From an uncultured bacterium (GTDB lineage Bacteria; Patescibacteriota; Minisyncoccia; Phycocordibacterales; UBA9973), in NCBI GenBank assembly GCA_903854645.1, contig CAINWY010000049.1:1-8770 (forward strand): a stretch of DNA of 8,770 nt, in the 5' to 3' direction. The position numbers and the translations under genes are program-made. Numbering within the stretch: the first letter of the stretch is position 1; every line of letters starts with the position of its first letter. Shown in pieces: positions 5,787 through 8,770 of this stretch. The notes below the pieces were generated by a model that made no database searches, had not been told where the DNA came from, and saw only the letters and a program-made list of their open reading frames with translations.

Positions 5787-7163
5787 ATGAATCGATATAT
5801 TCTATACTTTTTTACTTTAATATTTATAATTTCGACAATTTTTTTCAATTTAATCACCTATACACCTACTGCTCGTGCCGGCCAGGAACTTGCAAATTCT
5901 CAAGCTGAAAGAGTAATTTTACAGACTGAATACGATAGACTTCAAGCAGAAATGGCTCAGCTTGAAAAGCAAAAAATTGGTCAGCAGGGGCATACTGCTT
6001 CTATCGATAGAGACATTGCAATCCTAAAGACTAAAATAAAAAAATCTCAACTCGACATAAAGGCCAAAAATATTCTCATACAAAAACTTGGAGGTGAAAT
6101 TGTTGAAAAAGATAAAAAAATTAATACACTGAATGATAGAATTGATAATATTAAAGAATCACTATCTCAGCTCATTAGAAAAGATAGAGAAATCGATAAT
6201 AAATCACTTTTAGCTCTTATACTTTCAAATGATACAATGGCCGAAGCATATGGTGATATTAATGCTTTTTCCTCAATTAAAAGAAGCATAAATGACCAAG
6301 TAAATGAAATTAAAGGGGTTAAAGCTTTAACGGAGGATGAAAAACTTTTACTAGAGAAGACAAAAAACAAAGAGACTGACACAAAGGTTCAATTAGAAAA
6401 TGCAAAAAAACAAGTAGAATTGAATCAAATTGACAAGCAGGAACTTTTGGCTATAAGTAAAAATAAAGAAATTGAATATCAAAAACTATTAGACCAAAAA
6501 GCAAAACGTCGAGCTGAAATTCTAGCAATGTTATTTAACTTGCGTGATGTATCCGCTATCCCATTTGAAAAGGCTCTTGAATATGCAAAAGTCGCACAAG
6601 AGAAGCTAGGTATCAGGCCTGCATTTCTACTGGCAATTCTTACTCAGGAAAGTAATTTAGGAACTGATCAAGGTTCGTGCTATGTTACAAATATTGAGAC
6701 TGGATCTGGAGTAAGTTCTAAAAGTGGCAAAGTATTTCAAAATGTCATGAAGCCCACTCGTGATGTAAAACCTTTCTTTGAAATTACTACATCTGTTGGT
6801 CGTGATCCCTATAAAACATTAGTATCTTGTCCTATTGGAGGGAGTGGTTATGGTGGGGCTATGGGACCTGCTCAATTTATCCCCTCAACCTGGGTATTAC
6901 TGAAGAATCGCATTGCGACTATGCTTGGAATTTCTACTCCTGACCCTTGGTATGCAAAAGATGCATTTATGGCTTCAGCTATATATTTAACAGATTTAGG
7001 AGCTAAGGGGGATAGTTATACAAGCGAAAGAAATGCAGCCTGCAGATACTATTCGGGTAGAAAATGTGACAGTAAAAAGCCCAACAATAGCTTTTATGGT
7101 GATAGCGTAATGAAAAAAGCTACAAATATTCAAACTACGATGATTGACCCATTGCAAGATTAA
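5787..7163 (+). CDS. Secreted coiled-coil protein with lytic transglycosylase domain
   Basis: The 458-residue product starts with a hydrophobic signal or anchor segment (4-27) and a plausible signal-peptidase site after ARA (29-31), so it acts outside the membrane on peptidoglycan. Residues about 35-250 are a long charged coiled coil. Its middle (SLLALILSNDTMAEAYGDIN, 140-159) resembles the hinge region of EnvC/PcsB proteins, which are controlled by FtsEX. Residues about 256-440 form a lysozyme-like transglycosylase domain: FLLAILTQESNLG (280-292) with probable catalytic Glu288, then GGAMGPAQFIPSTW (356-369). Four cysteines in this domain (298, 348, 419, 427) could form two disulfides. Cutting of glycan strands during division or growth is inferred. 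The gene sits between rplY and rpmE with its own leaderless promoter; no terminator follows, and the rpmE promoter starts inside its 3' end. Confidence 0.87.
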   Translation: MNRYILYFFTLIFIISTIFFNLITYTPTARAGQELANSQAERVILQTEYDRLQAEMAQLEKQKIGQQGHTASIDRDIAILKTKIKKSQLDIKAKNILIQKLGGEIVEKDKKINTLNDRIDNIKESLSQLIRKDREIDNKSLLALILSNDTMAEAYGDINAFSSIKRSINDQVNEIKGVKALTEDEKLLLEKTKNKETDTKVQLENAKKQVELNQIDKQELLAISKNKEIEYQKLLDQKAKRRAEILAMLFNLRDVSAIPFEKALEYAKVAQEKLGIRPAFLLAILTQESNLGTDQGSCYVTNIETGSGVSSKSGKVFQNVMKPTRDVKPFFEITTSVGRDPYKTLVSCPIGGSGYGGAMGPAQFIPSTWVLLKNRIATMLGISTPDPWYAKDAFMASAIYLTDLGAKGDSYTSERNAACRYYSGRKCDSKKPNNSFYGDSVMKKATNIQTTMIDPLQD

Positions 7164-7180
7164 TAAAAACGTGATAATAT
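7152..7180 (+). promoter_or_regulatory. rpmE promoter overlapping the end of the upstream gene
   Basis: A -35 box TTGCAA (7152-7157) lies in the last codons of the transglycosylase gene. A 17-nt spacer leads to TAATAT (7175-7180), preceded by TGA. The box ends 10 nt before the rpmE ATG, so the leader would be about 4 nt. GATAAT at 7173-7178 is an alternative -10 but gives a 15-nt spacer. Confidence 0.65.
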
Positions 7181-7190
7181 CACAAAACAT

Positions 7191-7409
7191 ATGAAAAAAG
7201 ATATACACCCAAAATATAACGATAAGTCAGTGGTCACATGCGCATGTGGAGCTACTTTTCCTGTAGGTTCTACAATGGACAAGATTACTGTTGAAATATG
7301 CAGTCAGTGTCACCCCTTCTATACTGGTAACGAAAAGGTACTAGACACAGCAGGACGTGTAGACCGCTTTAAGAAGCGTGCTCTCGCATCTGGAAAAGCA
7401 AAGAAATAA
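7191..7409 (+). CDS. rpmE: Large-subunit ribosomal protein bL31 (zinc-binding form)
   Basis: The 72-residue protein is bL31, a large-subunit protein near the central protuberance that contributes to intersubunit bridging. It begins with the typical MKKDIHPKY and carries the four-cysteine zinc site of the C+ form: Cys17 and Cys19 (CAC) and Cys37 and Cys40 (CSQC), followed by HPFYTGNEK. The lysine-rich tail (FKKRALASGKAKK) is typical. The gene has its own promoter and is followed by a good terminator. The cysteine-containing form implies dependence on zinc; no zinc-free copy is seen here. No Shine-Dalgarno sequence is visible in the 10 nt between promoter and start. Confidence 0.96.
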   Translation: MKKDIHPKYNDKSVVTCACGATFPVGSTMDKITVEICSQCHPFYTGNEKVLDTAGRVDRFKKRALASGKAKK

Positions 7410-7418
7410 ATTTATGAT

Positions 7419-7453
7419 AAAATAAAAAGCTCTTTCGGGGCTTTTTATTTTTT
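7419..7453 (+). terminator. Intrinsic terminator after rpmE
   Basis: The 14-bp stem AAAATAAAAAGCTC (7419-7432) pairs with GGGCTTTTTATTTT (7438-7451), with one T-G wobble and the loop TTTCG, followed by further Ts. It is a classical hairpin with a U-tract. Its last bases already belong to the extended -10 of prfA. Confidence 0.88.
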
Positions 7454-7461
7454 GTTATACT
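7453..7461 (+). promoter_or_regulatory. Extended -10 promoter of prfA
   Basis: TGT followed by TATACT (7456-7461) ends 7 nt before the prfA ATG, predicting a leaderless message. The promoter abuts the U-tract of the rpmE terminator. No -35 consensus is found, since that position lies within the hairpin. Confidence 0.65.
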
Positions 7462-7468
7462 ACTATAT

Positions 7469-8446
7469 ATGACTCTTGATTTAGAACAACTTAAAAAGGA
7501 TCACAAGACTAGCTATTTCGCTCTTGAATACGAACGCCTTTTAGGTGAAGAAAAGAAGGTGAATGAAATGGTTGCAAGTGATGAAAGTCTGCGTGATTTA
7601 GCAGATGAAGAGCTTCAAAACATTAAATTTCAAAAAGATGCAATAGAAAGACAACTCGAGGAAATGGCTAAAAGTGAAAGAGAAAATGAAGAATTTCCAA
7701 ATGAAATAGTCCTAGAAGTTCGAGCTGGTGCAGGAGGGGATGAAGCATCGCTTTTTGCATGGGAGCTTGCTCATATGTATGAAAGATTTGCTGAAAATAA
7801 TAAATGGAGCTGGAAAATATTGAATGAATCTGAGAGTAGTGCTGGAGGATACAAGGAAGCATCCTTTGAAATCAGGGGTAGAGATGTGTACAAACTTTTA
7901 CGCTATGAAACAGGAGTGCACCGTGTTCAACGTGTCCCAGCTACAGAGAAGAATGGCCGTATTCACACATCGACTGCATCAGTAGCTGTTCTGCCCCTTC
8001 GTAAAAAAGTCAAAATAATAATAAATCCCGCAGATTTAGAAATAGAATATTCTCGTAGTGGAGGTGCTGGAGGACAAAATGTCAATAAAGTGGAAACAGC
8101 CGTTAGACTTATCCACAAGCCTACCGGTATTGATGTTCGCTGCACAACAGAGAGAAGCCAGCTTGCAAACAGAGAGCAGGCTATGGTAGTCCTACAATCA
8201 AAACTACAATTAGTAGAAGATGAAAGAGAGGCTAGTAAATATTCCGAAAATCGTAAAAATCAGATAGGTACCGCAGATAGAAGTGAGAAAATCCGTACAT
8301 ATAATTTCCCACAAGACCGTATCACTGACCACCGTATCCGCCAATCATGGTCAAATATTCCTGGAATCATGGACGGTAATATAACTAAAATGATTGATGC
8401 TCTCGCAATAGGAGTGGTAGGGGATGCGGAAGAAGAGGGGGAATAA
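7469..8446 (+). CDS. prfA: Peptide chain release factor 1
   Basis: The 325-residue protein is RF1, which recognises UAA and UAG in the ribosomal A site and triggers peptide release. It carries the RF1 codon-reading tripeptide PAT at 157-159 (RF2 would have SPF) and the universal GGQ at 201-203 within SRSGGAGGQNVNKVE. RAGAGGDEA (85-93) and the C-terminal DHRIRQSW block are also typical. It is about 35 residues shorter than E. coli RF1 (360); the deficit lies in the N-terminal helical domain, as in other compact RF1 proteins. The gene usually found after it, the methyltransferase prmC, is absent here. The TAA stop is the first part of a heptamer repeat and a terminator follows. The start lies 7 nt after the promoter. 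Confidence 0.96.
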   Translation: MTLDLEQLKKDHKTSYFALEYERLLGEEKKVNEMVASDESLRDLADEELQNIKFQKDAIERQLEEMAKSERENEEFPNEIVLEVRAGAGGDEASLFAWELAHMYERFAENNKWSWKILNESESSAGGYKEASFEIRGRDVYKLLRYETGVHRVQRVPATEKNGRIHTSTASVAVLPLRKKVKIIINPADLEIEYSRSGGAGGQNVNKVETAVRLIHKPTGIDVRCTTERSQLANREQAMVVLQSKLQLVEDEREASKYSENRKNQIGTADRSEKIRTYNFPQDRITDHRIRQSWSNIPGIMDGNITKMIDALAIGVVGDAEEEGE

Positions 8447-8470
8447 TTACCAATTGCTAATGACTAATTA
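8444..8470 (+). repeat. Left 7-bp repeat array overlapping the prfA stop codon
   Basis: From the prfA stop codon onward the sequence runs in 7-bp steps: TAATTAC, CAATTGC, TAATGAC, TAATTA. It is the imperfect inverted counterpart of the array at 8527-8550. Bases 8444-8461 can pair with 8526-8543 at all 18 positions (17 Watson-Crick pairs and one G-T wobble), enclosing the prfA terminator. Confidence 0.75.
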
Positions 8471-8511
8471 AATAGCACCGAATCTACTTCGTAAATTCGG
8501 TGCTATTTTTT
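8471..8511 (+). terminator. Intrinsic terminator after prfA
   Basis: A perfect 13-bp stem pairs 8471-8483 (AATAGCACCGAAT) with 8495-8507, with an 11-nt loop and a run of Ts at its 3' side. It is a canonical terminator for prfA, and the A-rich opposite end is too short to argue strongly for two-way use. Confidence 0.88.
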
Positions 8512-8526
8512 AACCCAAATTATTTA

Positions 8527-8550
8527 TTAGTAATTGGTAATTAGTAATTA
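8527..8550 (+). repeat. Right 7-bp repeat array, inverted relative to the left one
   Basis: Three 7-bp units TTAGTAA, TTGGTAA, TTAGTAA are followed by a partial TTA. On the opposite strand the unit is TTACTAA/TTACCAA, the same family as the array at the prfA stop. The array ends 6 nt before the -35 box of the next promoter. Confidence 0.75.
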
Positions 8551-8556
8551 AAATGC

Positions 8557-8585
8557 TTGCTATATTTTTGCTTCTCTGTTATAAT
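8557..8585 (+). promoter_or_regulatory. Promoter of the RRM protein gene
   Basis: A -35 box TTGCTA (8557-8562), a 17-nt spacer and a perfect TATAAT (8580-8585) preceded by TGT make this the best promoter in the window. Transcription should start at about 8592. Unlike every other promoter here, it lies far (158 nt) from the start codon. Confidence 0.8.
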
Positions 8586-8591
8586 TCTCCC

Positions 8592-8743
8592 CAGTAGTTA
8601 GCTTATGATTTGGTATTAGTTTCATTCTTCGTGTGTAAACATTGAGGTATGTAAATGAAATCAGCTTCGCGATTACATTTATAAATTAGTTTTCTTCGAT
8701 TAGTTGATATGCAAGTATCACTATGAGAAGCACATTGTCATAT
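8592..8743 (+). promoter_or_regulatory. Long structured 5' leader of the RRM gene
   Basis: About 150 nt of transcribed leader are predicted between promoter and start codon, with no long ORF. One hairpin pairs 8651-8662 with 8671-8682 (10 standard pairs, one G-T wobble, one mismatch, loop of 8). A competing pairing joins 8616-8626 with 8654-8664, using part of the same left arm, so the two cannot form together. No Shine-Dalgarno sequence is seen before the start. Candidate short ORFs lie at 8605-8619, 8655-8684 and 8709-8726. A regulatory leader, for example cold-responsive or autoregulated by the RRM protein, is inference. Confidence 0.5.
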
Positions 8744-8770
8744 ATGGCAAAAAAGTTGTATGTAGGTGGT
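8744..8770 (+). CDS. RRM-type RNA-binding protein, N-terminal fragment
   Basis: Only the first nine codons (MAKKLYVGG) are in the window; the gene continues past its right edge. KLYVGG is the typical first strand (RNP2 motif) of a bacterial RNA recognition motif protein, a small single-domain RNA-binding protein family known from cyanobacteria and many other phyla. The start at 8744 gives the usual family N terminus. An in-frame ATG at 8723 would add seven residues (MRSTLSY) and overlaps the stop of a five-codon ORF, so it cannot be excluded. The gene has the strongest promoter and the only long leader in the window. The call rests on a short peptide and could change once the rest is seen. 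Confidence 0.65.

Noticed and set aside
1..8770. CRISPR array, tRNA, rRNA, transposase or phage genes
   Set aside because: No direct-repeat/spacer pattern, cloverleaf, rRNA segment or recombinase motif was found on either strand.

Overview
The window is AT-rich, gene-dense DNA from what looks like a reduced-genome bacterium of the Candidate Phyla Radiation (Patescibacteria, probably a Parcubacteria/Nomurabacteria-like lineage). The clues are a split transketolase, a divergent Rpe, a PfkB kinase with a cysteine-rich insert, a short RF1, an RRM protein, very small intergenic gaps, no convincing Shine-Dalgarno sequences, and promoters that place the start codon at or next to the predicted transcription start. 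The taxonomic call is inference from gene style, not from a marker tree. UGA occurs only as a stop (end of rpiB, followed directly by an in-frame TAG), which fits the standard bacterial code.

Layout. 1-3015 (+): a tightly packed operon rpiB - rpe - tkt N-half - tkt C-half, with junctions of a 4-nt overlap, a 5-nt gap and a 1-nt gap, driven by an extended -10 promoter at the window edge. 3032-4030 (-): a PfkB-family sugar kinase, convergent with the operon. 4068-4937 (+): a class II fructose-bisphosphate aldolase, divergent from the kinase across a 37-nt gap that holds two overlapping promoters. Then come separate short units on the + strand: rplY (bL25/CTC), a secreted coiled-coil lytic transglycosylase, rpmE (bL31) and prfA (RF1). 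At the right edge the first nine codons of an RRM RNA-binding protein follow an unusually long (about 150 nt), structured leader. Terminator hairpins follow fba, rplY, rpmE and prfA; the prfA terminator is flanked by inverted arrays of a 7-bp repeat.

How it fits together. The first six genes form a sugar-phosphate module: RpiB and Rpe interconvert pentose phosphates, the two-part transketolase moves C2 units, and the kinase plus aldolase could close the pathway. With no transaldolase in view, a sedoheptulose-1,7-bisphosphate route is a plausible inference. The second half is translation (bL25, bL31, RF1) plus cell-wall remodelling.

The most interesting signals are: an extended -10 (TGn plus a TATAAT-like hexamer) at all eight promoters, seven of them predicting leaderless or near-leaderless mRNAs; the single long leader before the RRM gene with two mutually exclusive hairpins; the overlapping pfkB/fba promoters; the Rpe homologue lacking two usual metal-binding histidines; and the heptamer arrays around the prfA terminator.
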